A DNA stretch of 64,000 nucleotides, from positions 806,001 through 870,000 of the forward strand of contig NZ_CP016027.1 in the NCBI RefSeq assembly GCF_001663815.1. Reading direction: 5' to 3'. Positions 12,791 through 22,616 of this stretch are shown here, piece after piece. Source of the DNA: Halothiobacillus diazotrophicus (GTDB lineage Bacteria; Pseudomonadota; Gammaproteobacteria; Halothiobacillales; Halothiobacillaceae). The position numbers were made by a program, and so were the translations under genes. Position 1 is the first letter of the stretch. Every line of letters begins with the position of its first letter. A model generated the notes under the pieces. The model was not told where the DNA came from and did not search any database. It saw only the letters and a program-made list of their open reading frames with translations.

Positions 12791-13968
12791 AAGTTGTTCT
12801 CGCTGTCGATGCACTGACGCCACCTCTGTCTGGTATCGGTCGTTATACCTGGGAATTGGCAAGCCGTTTGGCTCTTGAGTCCAGCATTGATCAACTCCAT
12901 TTTTATCGAAATGGTTACTGGATACGCAACCCAGCTGCACTCCTGGATCCCAGTCTTTCTGCCGCAGGTCCGCACGCATACAAAGACCTAGCTCCACGAT
13001 GGAATTCAGTCAAGTCATTACGCTGGATCGGGGGTGTAATTCGATGCAAGGGGGCTATTTTCCATGGCCCGAACTATTTCCTGCCGCCTTGCACTGACCG
13101 AGGAGTGATCACCATCCATGATCTCTCAATCTTCAAGTTTCCAGAAACACACCCAGTTGAACGTATCCGCCAGTTTGAAAAGCATTTTTCACTTTCTATA
13201 CAGCGCGCTGATCAGTTAATTACGGATACTCAGACAACAAGAGAAGAAGTCATTAAATTTCTCGGATGGCCGGAAGATCGCGTCACAGCTGTTCATTTAG
13301 GGGTATCTGAACGCTTCAGACCTCATAAATTTTGCCAGACGGAGCCTATCCTCGCTCGTTATGAACTCCAATATGATGGATACGCTCTGTGTGTTTCTAC
13401 GCTCGAACCGCGCAAACGCATTGACAGGCTACTTGATGCTTATTCCCTGCTACCCGCACAAATACGTGATCGATACCCACTCATCCTGATTGGTCCAAGG
13501 GGCTGGCTGAACGAAGACCTTCACCTGAAAATTACGGCTGGCACCCGCGCTGGTTGGTTAAAATACCTGGGTTTCGTTCCTGAAGAGGATTTGCCAATCA
13601 TTTTCGCAGGCGCCAGATTGTTTATATACCCCTCGATTTACGAAGGCTTTGGGTTACCCGTAGCGGAGGCCATGTCCTCGGGTGTGCCAGTGGTCACATC
13701 GAAGTTTTCTTGTCTTCCTGAAGTTACCCAGGGTGCGGCAATGCTGATCGACCCGGATGACATTGAAGATTTTAGTACGATCATCCACCGAGGTCTCGAC
13801 GATGATGAATGGAGAGCAAAAGCCAACTCAGCAGGGTTAAACATTGCAGAAAGTTATCGATGGTCACGCTGCATTGAAGACACCGTGCTTGTTTATCGGA
13901 AAATCAGGCATGGGCAAGTAGGCCCAAAAAAAACCTTCAACACGAATGGCAAGTTATCGGAAGATTAA
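12787..13968 (+). CDS. Glycosyltransferase family 4
   Basis: A 393-aa GT-B retaining transferase. The N-terminus has a GIGRYTWELASRL glycine-rich acceptor loop. The C-terminal half carries STLEPRKRIDRLLDAY, a YPSIYEGFGLPVAEAMSSG E-x7-E donor motif, and TSKFSCLPEV. It starts in an ATGA overlap with rmd, suggesting translational coupling. Base composition is between the A+T-rich cassette and the host genes, so it may have arrived separately. Related enzymes use GDP-mannose or GDP-rhamnose (inference). Confidence 0.87.
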   Translation: MKVVLAVDALTPPLSGIGRYTWELASRLALESSIDQLHFYRNGYWIRNPAALLDPSLSAAGPHAYKDLAPRWNSVKSLRWIGGVIRCKGAIFHGPNYFLPPCTDRGVITIHDLSIFKFPETHPVERIRQFEKHFSLSIQRADQLITDTQTTREEVIKFLGWPEDRVTAVHLGVSERFRPHKFCQTEPILARYELQYDGYALCVSTLEPRKRIDRLLDAYSLLPAQIRDRYPLILIGPRGWLNEDLHLKITAGTRAGWLKYLGFVPEEDLPIIFAGARLFIYPSIYEGFGLPVAEAMSSGVPVVTSKFSCLPEVTQGAAMLIDPDDIEDFSTIIHRGLDDDEWRAKANSAGLNIAESYRWSRCIEDTVLVYRKIRHGQVGPKKTFNTNGKLSED

Positions 13969-14051
13969 AAATGCTCAGCCACCGACACTCCTAAATCAAC
14001 ATAACCATATATTTTTATTTATTTTTTAAACCATTTTCATAGGTTCATATC

Positions 14052-15116
14052 ATGATTCTCGTTACAGGCGCAGCAGGCTTTATCGGTTCTAACTTCGTAC
14101 TCGACTGGCTTGCGATCAACGATGAGCCGGTCATTAACCTCGACAAGCTGACCTATGCGGGCAACCTGGACAATCTGTCCAGCCTCAAGGATGACTCTCG
14201 GCATATCTTTGTTCAGGGGGACATCGGGGATCGCGCCCTCGTGGATAAACTGCTTACGAACCACAAACCGCGCGCAGTCATCAATTTCGCGGCCGAGTCG
14301 CATGTGGATCGCTCGATCCACGGCCCTGAGGATTTTATCCAGACCAATATGCTGGGCACCTTCCATCTGCTCGAATCCGTACGCGGTTACTGGAGTAATC
14401 TGGCCGATGCGGAAAAGAGCCAATTCCGTTTTCTGCATGTTTCTACGGACGAAGTGTATGGTTCACTGAGCCCCAGCGACCCCGCCTTTACTGAAACCAA
14501 GCGCTACGAGCCAAACAGCCCCTACTCCGCCTCGAAGGCGGCATCCGATCATCTGGTACGCGCCTACCACCATACCTATGGCCTGCCGGTTCTCACCACC
14601 AACTGCTCGAACAACTACGGCCCTTATCATTTCCCGGAGAAGCTGATCCCACTGATGATCGTCAATGCACTGGCCGGCAAGCCCCTGCCCGTGTACGGCG
14701 ACGGCATGCAGATCCGGGACTGGCTGTTCGTCAAGGATCATTGCAGCGCCATTCGTCGAGTGCTCGAAGCCGGCACGCTCGGCGAGGTGTACAACGTGGG
14801 CGGCTGGAACGAGATGCCGAACATCGAGATCGTGAAGATCGTCTGCGGCCTGCTGGACGAGATGCGTCCCCGTGCCGACGGCAAGCCGTATATCGAGCAG
14901 ATGACCTTCGTGACCGACCGACCGGGCCATGACCGACGCTACGCCATCGATGCCACCAAGATCGAGCGCGAACTGGGCTGGCGCCCTGCGGAAACCTTCG
15001 AGACCGGTATCCGCAAAACGGTAGCCTGGTATCTCGAGAATGAGGAATGGGTGAAGACGGTCCAATCCGGTGCCTATCGCAACTGGCTGGAAACCAACTA
15101 CAGTGGCCGGAGCTAA
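14052..15116 (+). CDS. rfbB: dTDP-glucose 4,6-dehydratase
   Basis: First committed step after dTDP-glucose in dTDP-L-rhamnose synthesis; 354 aa, the normal length. Motifs are [10 protein letters not shown] at residues 7-16, [10 protein letters not shown], the STDEVYGSL active-site region and YSASKAASD. It follows an A+T-rich 83-bp gap that may carry a promoter and starts at ATG 14052. The next gene starts 3 bp after its stop, and rfbD, rfbA and rfbC follow in order, giving the complete pathway. Confidence 0.96.
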   Translation: MILVTGAAGFIGSNFVLDWLAINDEPVINLDKLTYAGNLDNLSSLKDDSRHIFVQGDIGDRALVDKLLTNHKPRAVINFAAESHVDRSIHGPEDFIQTNMLGTFHLLESVRGYWSNLADAEKSQFRFLHVSTDEVYGSLSPSDPAFTETKRYEPNSPYSASKAASDHLVRAYHHTYGLPVLTTNCSNNYGPYHFPEKLIPLMIVNALAGKPLPVYGDGMQIRDWLFVKDHCSAIRRVLEAGTLGEVYNVGGWNEMPNIEIVKIVCGLLDEMRPRADGKPYIEQMTFVTDRPGHDRRYAIDATKIERELGWRPAETFETGIRKTVAWYLENEEWVKTVQSGAYRNWLETNYSGRS

Positions 15117-15119
15117 GCC

Positions 15120-16010
15120 ATGAAAATCCTGTTGCTGGGAAAAAACGGACAGGTCGGCTGGGAGCTTCAGCGCAGCCTCGCGCCAGTGGGCGAGTTGATC
15201 GCGTTGGATTCACGCAGTACGGACTATTGCGGGGATCTGGCCAATCTATCCGGTCTTTTGGAAATGGTTGATCGGATTCGGCCGGACGTGATTGTCAATG
15301 CCGCTGCCTATACCGCCGTGGACAAGGCCGAAAGCGAGGTGGATCAGGCTCGTCTCGTGAATGCCACCGCCCCGGGCGTGCTCGCAGAAGCCGCCAAACG
15401 CCATGACGCACTCCTGGTGCATTACTCGACCGATTACGTGTTCGACGGCAGCGGCTCGGCACCGCGTCAGGAGACGGATCCGGTCGCTCCGCCAAACATG
15501 TATGGACAGACCAAGCTCGAAGGCGAACAGTTGATTGCCGCACAGGCAGGCAAACATCTCATCTTCCGAACCAGCTGGGTGTACGCCGCCAGGGGCAATA
15601 ACTTCGCAAAGACCATGCTGCGCCTGGCCAAAGAAAGGGATTCCCTCAACATCATCAATGATCAGCATGGCGCCCCGACCGGGGCGGAACTGATCGCGGA
15701 TGTGACGGCCCATGCCATTCGCCGCACCGTCATGAATCCGGAATTGTCCGGCTTGTATCATCTCGTGGCTACCGGCGAAACCACCTGGTTCGACTATGCG
15801 CGATTCGTGATCGAACACGCGCGGGCAGCTGGTATGCCCATCAAGGTCAATACGGACGATATCGCCCCTGTACCAACGAGCGCTTTCCCGACGCCCGCCA
15901 AGCGTCCTTTGAACTCTCGTCTGAGCACCATCCGACTACAGAACACTTTCGATCTGGTACTGCCGCCATGGGAGCGCGGAGTCGAACGTATGCTGACTGA
16001 AATTCTATAA
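15120..16010 (+). CDS. rfbD: dTDP-4-dehydrorhamnose reductase
   Basis: NADPH-dependent reductase of 296 aa that completes dTDP-L-rhamnose synthesis. It shows the N-terminal LLLGKNGQVGWELQ motif, the STDYVFDGSG region and the catalytic YGQTKLEGE. It lies 3 bp after rfbB, so translation is probably coupled. Length and motifs are standard. Confidence 0.96.
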   Translation: MKILLLGKNGQVGWELQRSLAPVGELIALDSRSTDYCGDLANLSGLLEMVDRIRPDVIVNAAAYTAVDKAESEVDQARLVNATAPGVLAEAAKRHDALLVHYSTDYVFDGSGSAPRQETDPVAPPNMYGQTKLEGEQLIAAQAGKHLIFRTSWVYAARGNNFAKTMLRLAKERDSLNIINDQHGAPTGAELIADVTAHAIRRTVMNPELSGLYHLVATGETTWFDYARFVIEHARAAGMPIKVNTDDIAPVPTSAFPTPAKRPLNSRLSTIRLQNTFDLVLPPWERGVERMLTEIL

Positions 16011-16040
16011 GCCAACAATCCAAGAGTAGAGCCATCCATC

Positions 16041-16925
16041 ATGACAAATCGCAAAGGAATCATTCTCGCTGGTGGTTCAGGTACACGACTGCACCCTGCA
16101 ACCCTGGCCATCAGCAAGCAGCTCTTACCGGTATACGACAAGCCAATGATTTACTACCCGCTGAGCACGTTGATGCTGGCGGGCATCCGAGACATTCTGA
16201 TCATTTCCACGCCGCAGGACACGCCTCGCTTCGAGCAGCTACTGGGCAGCGGGGCCCAATGGGGTCTGAACCTCAACTATGCCATTCAGGACTCGCCGGA
16301 TGGTCTGGCCCAGGCCTTCCTGATCGGGGCACCCTTCATCGGCAACGACCCGAGCGCCCTGGTGCTGGGTGACAACCTGTTTTATGGTCACGATTTTCAC
16401 AAATTGCTGGCCAATGCCCATCAGCGTACGCAGGGTGCCAGCGTCTTTGCCTATCACGTGCACGATCCCGAACGATATGGCGTGGCCGAATTCGATGAGT
16501 CAGGGAAGGTGCTATCCCTGGAGGAAAAACCGCCACAACCCAAATCGAACTACGCGGTCACCGGCCTGTACTTCTACGACGATCAGGTCGTGGATTTCGC
16601 CAAAGGTCTGAAACCCTCACCGCGCGGTGAGCTGGAGATCACGGATCTCAATCGGTTGTATCTCGATCAGGGCGAGCTGAATGTCGAGATCATGGGCCGG
16701 GGATTCGCCTGGCTGGATACCGGTACCCACGACTCACTGCTGGAAGCCGGCCAGTTCATCGCCACCATCGAGTCTCGTCAGGGTCTGAAAGTGGCCTGTC
16801 CCGAGGAAATTGCCTGGCGCCAGGACTGGATCAATGACGAACAACTGGAAAAACTCGCCAAACCGCTGCTTAAGAACGGATATGGCAAGTACCTGCACCG
16901 TATCCTGAAAGACGACATCCGCTAA
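16041..16925 (+). CDS. rfbA: Glucose-1-phosphate thymidylyltransferase
   Basis: Makes dTDP-glucose from dTTP and glucose-1-phosphate; 294 aa. The nucleotide-binding signature [13 protein letters not shown] is at about residues 9-21, followed by [29 protein letters not shown] and the [18 protein letters not shown] region diagnostic of the RmlA family. It is third in the rfbBDAC run, with only short gaps. Confidence 0.96.
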   Translation: MTNRKGIILAGGSGTRLHPATLAISKQLLPVYDKPMIYYPLSTLMLAGIRDILIISTPQDTPRFEQLLGSGAQWGLNLNYAIQDSPDGLAQAFLIGAPFIGNDPSALVLGDNLFYGHDFHKLLANAHQRTQGASVFAYHVHDPERYGVAEFDESGKVLSLEEKPPQPKSNYAVTGLYFYDDQVVDFAKGLKPSPRGELEITDLNRLYLDQGELNVEIMGRGFAWLDTGTHDSLLEAGQFIATIESRQGLKVACPEEIAWRQDWINDEQLEKLAKPLLKNGYGKYLHRILKDDIR

Positions 16926-16946
16926 TCACTACCTGGTAGCCTGAAC

Positions 16947-17492
16947 ATGCAAGCAACACCTTTGGCCATACCTGACGTGATCCTGTTCGAACCCCGAGTA
17001 TTCGGTGATGAAAGAGGCTTCTTCTTCGAAAGTTACAACCAGCGCCATTTTGAAGCCGCAATCGGTTACTCGGTCGATTTCGTCCAGGACAACCATTCGC
17101 GTTCGGCAAAGAATGTATTACGGGGTCTGCACTATCAGATCAAGCAGGCCCAGGGGAAGCTGGTGCGCGTAGTGCACGGTGAAGTGTTCGATGTTGCCGT
17201 CGACATACGGAAAGGCTCGCCGACCTTTGGTCAATGGGTGGGAGAAGTTCTCTCGGCGGAAAACAAGAAGCAACTCTGGATACCCGCAGGCTTCGCTCAT
17301 GGCTTTGTCACCCTGTCAGACAATGCCGAGTTCCTGTATAAAACGACGGACTACTACGCGCCAACATTCGAGCGTTGCATTGCTTGGAATGATCCGTCAA
17401 TCGGTATCAATTGGCACAGCGAAGGTCCCTTCAGTTTGTCCGCAAAGGATCAACAAGGTGTTCTGCTTTCAGAAGCTGAAGTTTTTGAATAA
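16947..17492 (+). CDS. rfbC: dTDP-4-dehydrorhamnose 3,5-epimerase
   Basis: Cupin-fold epimerase of 181 aa. Visible are FEPRVFGDERGFFFESYN near the N-terminus, the catalytic histidine in LRGLHYQ, the GEVFDVAVDIRKGSPTFG strand pair and IPAGFAHGF. It is the last member of the dTDP-L-rhamnose set. A weak hairpin, TTTGCCC paired with GGGCAAA (17511-17538), lies just downstream. Confidence 0.96.
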   Translation: MQATPLAIPDVILFEPRVFGDERGFFFESYNQRHFEAAIGYSVDFVQDNHSRSAKNVLRGLHYQIKQAQGKLVRVVHGEVFDVAVDIRKGSPTFGQWVGEVLSAENKKQLWIPAGFAHGFVTLSDNAEFLYKTTDYYAPTFERCIAWNDPSIGINWHSEGPFSLSAKDQQGVLLSEAEVFE

Positions 17493-17557
17493 CCCACCGA
17501 TCTCATAACCTTTGCCCCTCCACGTCTTATTGGGCAAACTTTACTGGATACATTGAA

Positions 17558-19042
17558 TTGAACCAGAAACTCTCAGCAATCATTCAGGAATCAGAAGTCG
17601 CATTCGGCACCTCCGGTGCCCGCGGCCTCGTGACCAGGATGACCGATCAGGTTTGCTTTGCCTACACGGCGGGCTTTCTCAATTACATGCGCTCAATCGG
17701 CCTGTTCGAGCCCGGTATGGCCGTGGCACTGGCGGGCGACCTCCGCCCAAGTTCACCCCGAATCCTGCGTGCTTGCGCTGCCGCCATCGAATCCGTGGGC
17801 GGCAAGCCGCTGTTCTGCGGTTATATCCCCTCCCCGGCGCTCGCGCTGCTGGGGCTGGAGCGAAAAATCCCGGCGCTGATGGTGACGGGTAGCCATATTC
17901 CCGATGATCGGAACGGCATCAAGTTCAACCGGCCCGATGGCGAACTGCTGAAGTCCGACGAGGCGGGCGTGCTCGGCCAACCGGTGACGATGCCGATGGA
18001 CCTGTTCGACGAGGCAGGCATGCTGCGCGCAGCTGTGGATCTCGGTGCGCCCGTGGATGCCGTCACGACCTATATCCGACGTTACGTGGACTTCTACGGA
18101 CCTGCGGCGCTGTCTGGCCTGAAGATTGGCGTATACCAGCATTCCGCGGTTGGTCGGGACATCATGGTGGACATCCTGCGTGAACTGGGCGCCGAAACTC
18201 TCTCATTGGGTCGCTCCGAGGTTTTCGTGCCCGTGGATACCGAGGCCATCCGCCCCGAGGACGTGCAGCTGGCCGCCGACTGGGCCCGGGAGCAGCACTT
18301 TGACGCAATCGTCTCGATGGATGGCGACTCGGATCGTCCGCTGCTGTCCGACGAACATGGCCAGTGGTTGCGGGGCGACATCCTCGGCATTCTGACCGCT
18401 CAATCTCTGGCTGCCGAGGCCGTGGTCACGCCGGTCAGCAGCAACACGTCCCTGGAAAAGTGCGGCAGTTTCCCTCAGGTGGTCCGCACGCGGATCGGTT
18501 CACCCTATGTGGTCGCAGCCATGACCGCTGCCATAGAGAGTGGCGCCACGCGCGTCTGCGGTTTCGAGGCCAATGGCGGATTCCTGCTGGCGACGGATTT
18601 CACGGACGGATCGAAAACATTGCCCGCACTGCCCACCCGCGATGCCGTACTGCCGATTCTGGCCGTTCTGGTGGCGAGCAAGCGCCAGAGCAAACCCGTT
18701 TCCGCCCTGGTCGCCGCTCTGCCGCAGCGTTTCACCTTCAGCGATCGGCTCAAGGAATTCCCGACCGCATTGACCTCGGCTCGAATTGCTGGCTTCATGC
18801 CGGACAGTGGCGATCCGCGGGGCGCCTTCGATGCGGCCTTCGGCTCGGCAACGGAATCCCCGGCGAGGGAGCTGGACTGGACGGACGGCGTGCGGGTCGT
18901 GCTGTCGAACGACGAGGTCGTGCATCTTCGTCCATCGGGAAATGCACCCGAGCTGCGCTGTTATACGGAAGCGGCAACCCGGGAGCGTGCGGTGGCATTG
19001 TGCGCGCGGGTAATGGCCGTTCTGGAGACCTGGCGGTCATGA
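17558..19042 (+). CDS. manB: Phosphomannomutase (alpha-D-phosphohexomutase family)
   Basis: A 494-aa phosphohexomutase. It has AFGTSGARG at the N-terminus, the phosphoserine loop VTGSHIPDDRNGIKFN (about residues 110-125), the metal-binding MDGDSDRPL and the sugar-binding GFEANGG. The C-terminal phosphate-binding loop is LRPSGNAPELR. The start is TTG 17558, with no better ATG. It should interconvert mannose-6- and mannose-1-phosphate for ManC; phosphoglucomutase activity for the RfbA branch is possible in this family. Confidence 0.88.
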   Translation: MNQKLSAIIQESEVAFGTSGARGLVTRMTDQVCFAYTAGFLNYMRSIGLFEPGMAVALAGDLRPSSPRILRACAAAIESVGGKPLFCGYIPSPALALLGLERKIPALMVTGSHIPDDRNGIKFNRPDGELLKSDEAGVLGQPVTMPMDLFDEAGMLRAAVDLGAPVDAVTTYIRRYVDFYGPAALSGLKIGVYQHSAVGRDIMVDILRELGAETLSLGRSEVFVPVDTEAIRPEDVQLAADWAREQHFDAIVSMDGDSDRPLLSDEHGQWLRGDILGILTAQSLAAEAVVTPVSSNTSLEKCGSFPQVVRTRIGSPYVVAAMTAAIESGATRVCGFEANGGFLLATDFTDGSKTLPALPTRDAVLPILAVLVASKRQSKPVSALVAALPQRFTFSDRLKEFPTALTSARIAGFMPDSGDPRGAFDAAFGSATESPARELDWTDGVRVVLSNDEVVHLRPSGNAPELRCYTEAATRERAVALCARVMAVLETWRS

Positions 19043-19206
19043 TCGCCGAAGGCCGATCCGCCAACCTGGTGTGACAAGCAGGATTCGCATCTGTGCCACC
19101 AACCGGATAGCCGCCTCTGTGGGAAAAATTGACACAGGCAGGCGGGAAAAAATTACACTGACGCCGGTGCCAGAAGGCCCGGTGCAATGACAATGAGGCT
19201 GACAAC

Positions 19207-20385
19207 TTGAAAATTTCGAAGGTCTGCGCCATCGGACTCATCGTGGTCCCACTGCTTGGCGTACAGGGCTGTGCGACCACTTCCGCATGGCTGCCTGCCA
19301 GCGGCCCGAGTGCCGGCGATATCACCGACGCGGGCAAGCAGCCCAATTCGGCGATCAAGGTCGTGTACGTGGACGACACCGTGATCCAGACTCTGGCAGA
19401 GGAACGCAAGCACACCTACTTCTCCCAGCAGTTTCCCGCCAAGCTTGGCGCGACCTATCTGGTCGGACCGGGAGACGTACTGGCAATTTCCCTGTGGGAA
19501 GCGCCACCCAGTACGCTGTTCACGTCAGCCCCTCTGGACGGCATGGGCGGTGCGACGACCCGCATGGTCTCCTTCCCCGAACAGATGGTTTCCGCCAACG
19601 GCACCATCGACATTCCCTTTGCCGGCATGATCCATGTCGCCGGGCGCTCGCCGCAACAGATCCAGACCATGATCGAAAAAAAGCTGAGCGGCAAGGCGCA
19701 TGACCCGCAGGTCCTGGTGCGCATGGCCCAGAACACGACGGCAACGGTCACCATCGTGGGCGACGTCGGCCGCAGTCTCCAGATGCCGCTGACCGCCAAG
19801 GGCGACCGGCTGCTGGATGCACTGGCTGCCGCAGGCGGTGTTCGCCAATCCGTGGGCAAGGAGACCATCCAGCTCGCGCGCGATGGCCATGTGGTATCCA
19901 TGCCGCTGAAACACGTGATTCAGGATCCGAGCCAGAACGTGCCGCTGGCTCCCGGCGACGTGATCACCGTCACGCCCAAGCCGCTGAGCCTCATCGTGCT
20001 GGGCGCCACGGTCAAGAACGAAGAAATGTATTTCGAATCGCAGGGCATCTCGCTCGCCCAGGCGCTGGGCCGGGCCGGCGGTCTGCAGGACGCCCGGGCC
20101 GATGCGCGCGGCGTATTCGTGTTCCGGATGGCCGACGAAACCGACCTCGGCACGACAGCCGCCAAGCCCGAATCAAAGTCGGCCACGAAAGACGGGAAAG
20201 TACCCGTCGTCTACGTGCTGGACATGCGCAACCCCGGTTCCCTGCTCCTCGCCCAGGGGTTCAAGATGCACGACAACGATGTGCTGTACGTATCCAACGC
20301 GCCGGCAGCGGAACTGCAGAAGTTCCTGAACATCGTGACCTCGTCGGTGTACTCGATCACGTCGCTGAAAGCCATCGGGAACTAA
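19207..20385 (+). CDS. Outer-membrane polysaccharide export lipoprotein (KpsD/CtrA/Wza type)
   Basis: A 392-aa lipoprotein. The signal peptide (MKISKVCAIGLIVVPLLG) ends in a lipobox-like VQGC with Cys22. The polysaccharide-export domain follows (YLVGPGDVLAISLWEAP, then GTIDIPFAGMIHVAGRSPQQIQ), then two SLBB-like beta-grasp repeats (VTIVGDVGRSLQMPL and SLIVLGATVKNEEMYF). It starts at TTG 19207 after a 164-bp gap. It forms the outer-membrane end of the exporter with KpsE/M/T, although its gene lies 14 kb away from them and has host-like composition. Confidence 0.9.
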   Translation: MKISKVCAIGLIVVPLLGVQGCATTSAWLPASGPSAGDITDAGKQPNSAIKVVYVDDTVIQTLAEERKHTYFSQQFPAKLGATYLVGPGDVLAISLWEAPPSTLFTSAPLDGMGGATTRMVSFPEQMVSANGTIDIPFAGMIHVAGRSPQQIQTMIEKKLSGKAHDPQVLVRMAQNTTATVTIVGDVGRSLQMPLTAKGDRLLDALAAAGGVRQSVGKETIQLARDGHVVSMPLKHVIQDPSQNVPLAPGDVITVTPKPLSLIVLGATVKNEEMYFESQGISLAQALGRAGGLQDARADARGVFVFRMADETDLGTTAAKPESKSATKDGKVPVVYVLDMRNPGSLLLAQGFKMHDNDVLYVSNAPAAELQKFLNIVTSSVYSITSLKAIGN

Positions 20386-20389
20386 GCTC

Positions 20390-21556
20390 TTGACGAACGT
20401 CATCATCGACATCACCCGACTCGTCGACCGGGCCATGCAAGGCCGGTTGCCGACCGGGGTCGATCGCGTGAGTCTGGCCTATGTTCGTCATGTGCGAAAA
20501 CACGCCGATGCCCTCGTCCGTTATTCGGGACGCTGGATCATTCTGCAGGGCAAGGATGCGCGCACACTTTTTTCCATCCTGCTGCGCTCACCTTCGTCCT
20601 TTTCCGCCATCACACGGTGGATCGTGGGCAAGGGGCTGGTCTTCAACCACCAGGCCATTCAACGGGGCAGCATCCTCCTGAATACCGGACATTCAGGCCT
20701 CGACGACCCGGATTACACGCGGCGCATCGCCAAGGCCGGACTCAAGGCCGTCTACTTTCTGCACGATCTGATTCCCTTGACGCATCCGGAGTTCTGTCGC
20801 CCCGGCGAATCAATCCGCCACGCAGAGCGGCTTCGTACGATGCTCTCTTCCGGCGCGGGGCTGTTGATGAATTCCAAGGACACCCGCCTGAGACTGCTGG
20901 AATATGCCGCCAAGCAGGGCGTGACGCTGCCGCCGCACGCCGTTGCCATGCTCGGCCCGGCACGGATGCCGCCACCGGAGGCAGCACGTCCGCTGCTCGA
21001 ACCCTATTTCGTGGTGCTCGGGACCATCGAACCGAGAAAGAACCACCTCCTGCTCCTGCATCTGTGGCGCGATCTCGTCGCGGAGTTCGGCGAGGATCGC
21101 GTACCGCGACTCGTGGTCATCGGCCAACGCGGCTGGGAATGCGAACAGGTCATCGACCTACTGGATCGTTCGCCGGCGTTGAAACGGGCCGTCATCGAAT
21201 TGCCGCACTGCCTGGATGACGAACTGACCACCTGGCTGGCCCATGCCCAGGCCCTGCTGTTTCCCGCGTTCGTCGAGGGCTACGGCATGCCGCTGATCGA
21301 GGCCTTTACAGCCGGATGCCCGGTCATCGCCAGCAACTTGCGGGTATTCCGCGAATTGGCTGCCGACATACCCGATTACATCCATCCGCTGGATGGAAAA
21401 GCTTGGCGGGAAGCCATCCTGGACTATTCAGTGCGGCCGAACTCGGACCGTCGATCCAATCAGCTGAAACGAATTCGTACGTTCAAGACCCCGACCTGGA
21501 AGGATCATTTCATCGTCGTGGATCGACTGATCGAGTCTCTGACGCATCATGAGTAA
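20390..21556 (+). CDS. Glycosyltransferase family 4
   Basis: A 388-aa GT-B enzyme with an acceptor-side YFLHDLIPLTHPEF motif, the donor-domain LGTIEPRKNHLLLLHLW (about residue 209), and FVEGYGMPLIEAFTAGCPVIASN as E-x7-E site. The start is TTG 20390, 4 bp after the exporter gene's stop. It overlaps the start of the kpsC-like gene by 8 bp. Its place among the conserved Kdo-transferase and exporter genes, away from the variable cassette, suggests it may act early, near the linker, but this is inference. Confidence 0.86.
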   Translation: MTNVIIDITRLVDRAMQGRLPTGVDRVSLAYVRHVRKHADALVRYSGRWIILQGKDARTLFSILLRSPSSFSAITRWIVGKGLVFNHQAIQRGSILLNTGHSGLDDPDYTRRIAKAGLKAVYFLHDLIPLTHPEFCRPGESIRHAERLRTMLSSGAGLLMNSKDTRLRLLEYAAKQGVTLPPHAVAMLGPARMPPPEAARPLLEPYFVVLGTIEPRKNHLLLLHLWRDLVAEFGEDRVPRLVVIGQRGWECEQVIDLLDRSPALKRAVIELPHCLDDELTTWLAHAQALLFPAFVEGYGMPLIEAFTAGCPVIASNLRVFRELAADIPDYIHPLDGKAWREAILDYSVRPNSDRRSNQLKRIRTFKTPTWKDHFIVVDRLIESLTHHE

Positions 21557-22616
21557 CCCCGCCCCTGCAACCTGGCATCCGGCGCAAGTCACCGGCGCGG
21601 TGTGGGCACATGGCTTTTCCCGGTGGAAACAGGCGGCGGTGCGCCTTTGCTTCGCCAATGCCCAGGTCCACTTCATCGACCGGTGGCCGGTGCTCCCCAA
21701 GGCAGCCACCGTCGTGGTCTGGGGTCTGGCGGAACTCCCGGCGAACGCGGGAACGGATCAATGGCAGGTCATTCGCATCGAGGATGGCTTCCTGCGCTCG
21801 GTCGGACTGGGTGCGGATCTGATCCGTCCCGTCTCCTGGGTCGTCGACCCGGTCGGTATCTACTACGATGCACGCACGCCCTCCCGCCTCGAAACCCTGC
21901 TCCAGTCGGGAATCGAGGACGAGGAAAGCCTGAGACGAGCGCGCCAGCTGCAGGAAACCGTACGATCATCAGGGTTGACCAAATATAATGTCGGTACGTC
22001 GGAATGGCGACCGCCGCAAGGGGTCCGTCGCATCGTACTGGCCGTGGGCCAGGTGGAATCCGATGCCTCACTGGCCGCCGGGGGCGGAGACATTCGCACC
22101 AACTGGTCCCTCTTGCAGGCGGTGCGTGCCGAATGCGCACCCGGCGATTATCTGATCTACAAGCCCCATCCCGATGTGGTGGCCCGTCTGCGGGCCGAAG
22201 GGGTCGAGGAACATCGGGCGGACACGCTGGCCGACGAGGTGATCGTCGATCTGGACATGTCCCGGTTGCTCGACCTGGTCGATGAGGTGCATGTCATGAC
22301 ATCGCTGGCCGGTTTTGAGGCATTATTGCGCGGCCGAAAGGTCGTGTGTCACGGCAAGCCGTTCTTCAGTGGCTGGGGACTGACGGAGGATCGCTGTGCC
22401 CTGCCGCGCCGCAGCCGCACCTTGTCGCTGGAGGCGCTGATCGCAGGGACATTGATTCTCTACCCGGTCTATTTCGACTGGACCAGGAACACATTGACGA
22501 CGCCGGAAACGGCCACGGAACATCTACTGGCGGAAAAAAAACGAATGGGCGGCAAGCTGCCCTGGTGGCGACGGGGAATGCGGGTGATTTTGCGATTAGT
22601 GGTGGGCGTACGGTGA
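21549..22616 (+). CDS. Single-module KpsC-like Kdo transferase
   Basis: Capsule synthesis protein of the KpsC family, which builds the beta-Kdo linker between lipid and capsule chain. It contains RIEDGFLRSVGLGADL (about residues 77-92), DPVGIYYDARTPSRLE, IYKPHPDVVARL, HVMTSLAGFEALLRGRKVVCHG and FFSGWGLTEDR. At 355 aa it holds only one copy of the module that classical KpsC proteins (about 670 aa) contain twice. It overlaps the preceding GT by 8 bp and the next gene by a GTGA junction. No second module was seen in the window. Confidence 0.87.
   Translation: MSNPAPATWHPAQVTGAVWAHGFSRWKQAAVRLCFANAQVHFIDRWPVLPKAATVVVWGLAELPANAGTDQWQVIRIEDGFLRSVGLGADLIRPVSWVVDPVGIYYDARTPSRLETLLQSGIEDEESLRRARQLQETVRSSGLTKYNVGTSEWRPPQGVRRIVLAVGQVESDASLAAGGGDIRTNWSLLQAVRAECAPGDYLIYKPHPDVVARLRAEGVEEHRADTLADEVIVDLDMSRLLDLVDEVHVMTSLAGFEALLRGRKVVCHGKPFFSGWGLTEDRCALPRRSRTLSLEALIAGTLILYPVYFDWTRNTLTTPETATEHLLAEKKRMGGKLPWWRRGMRVILRLVVGVR

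Noticed and set aside
17511-17538. Hairpin after rfbC as a terminator
   Set aside because: 7-bp stem with a 14-nt loop and no U-run; manB follows closely in the same direction.
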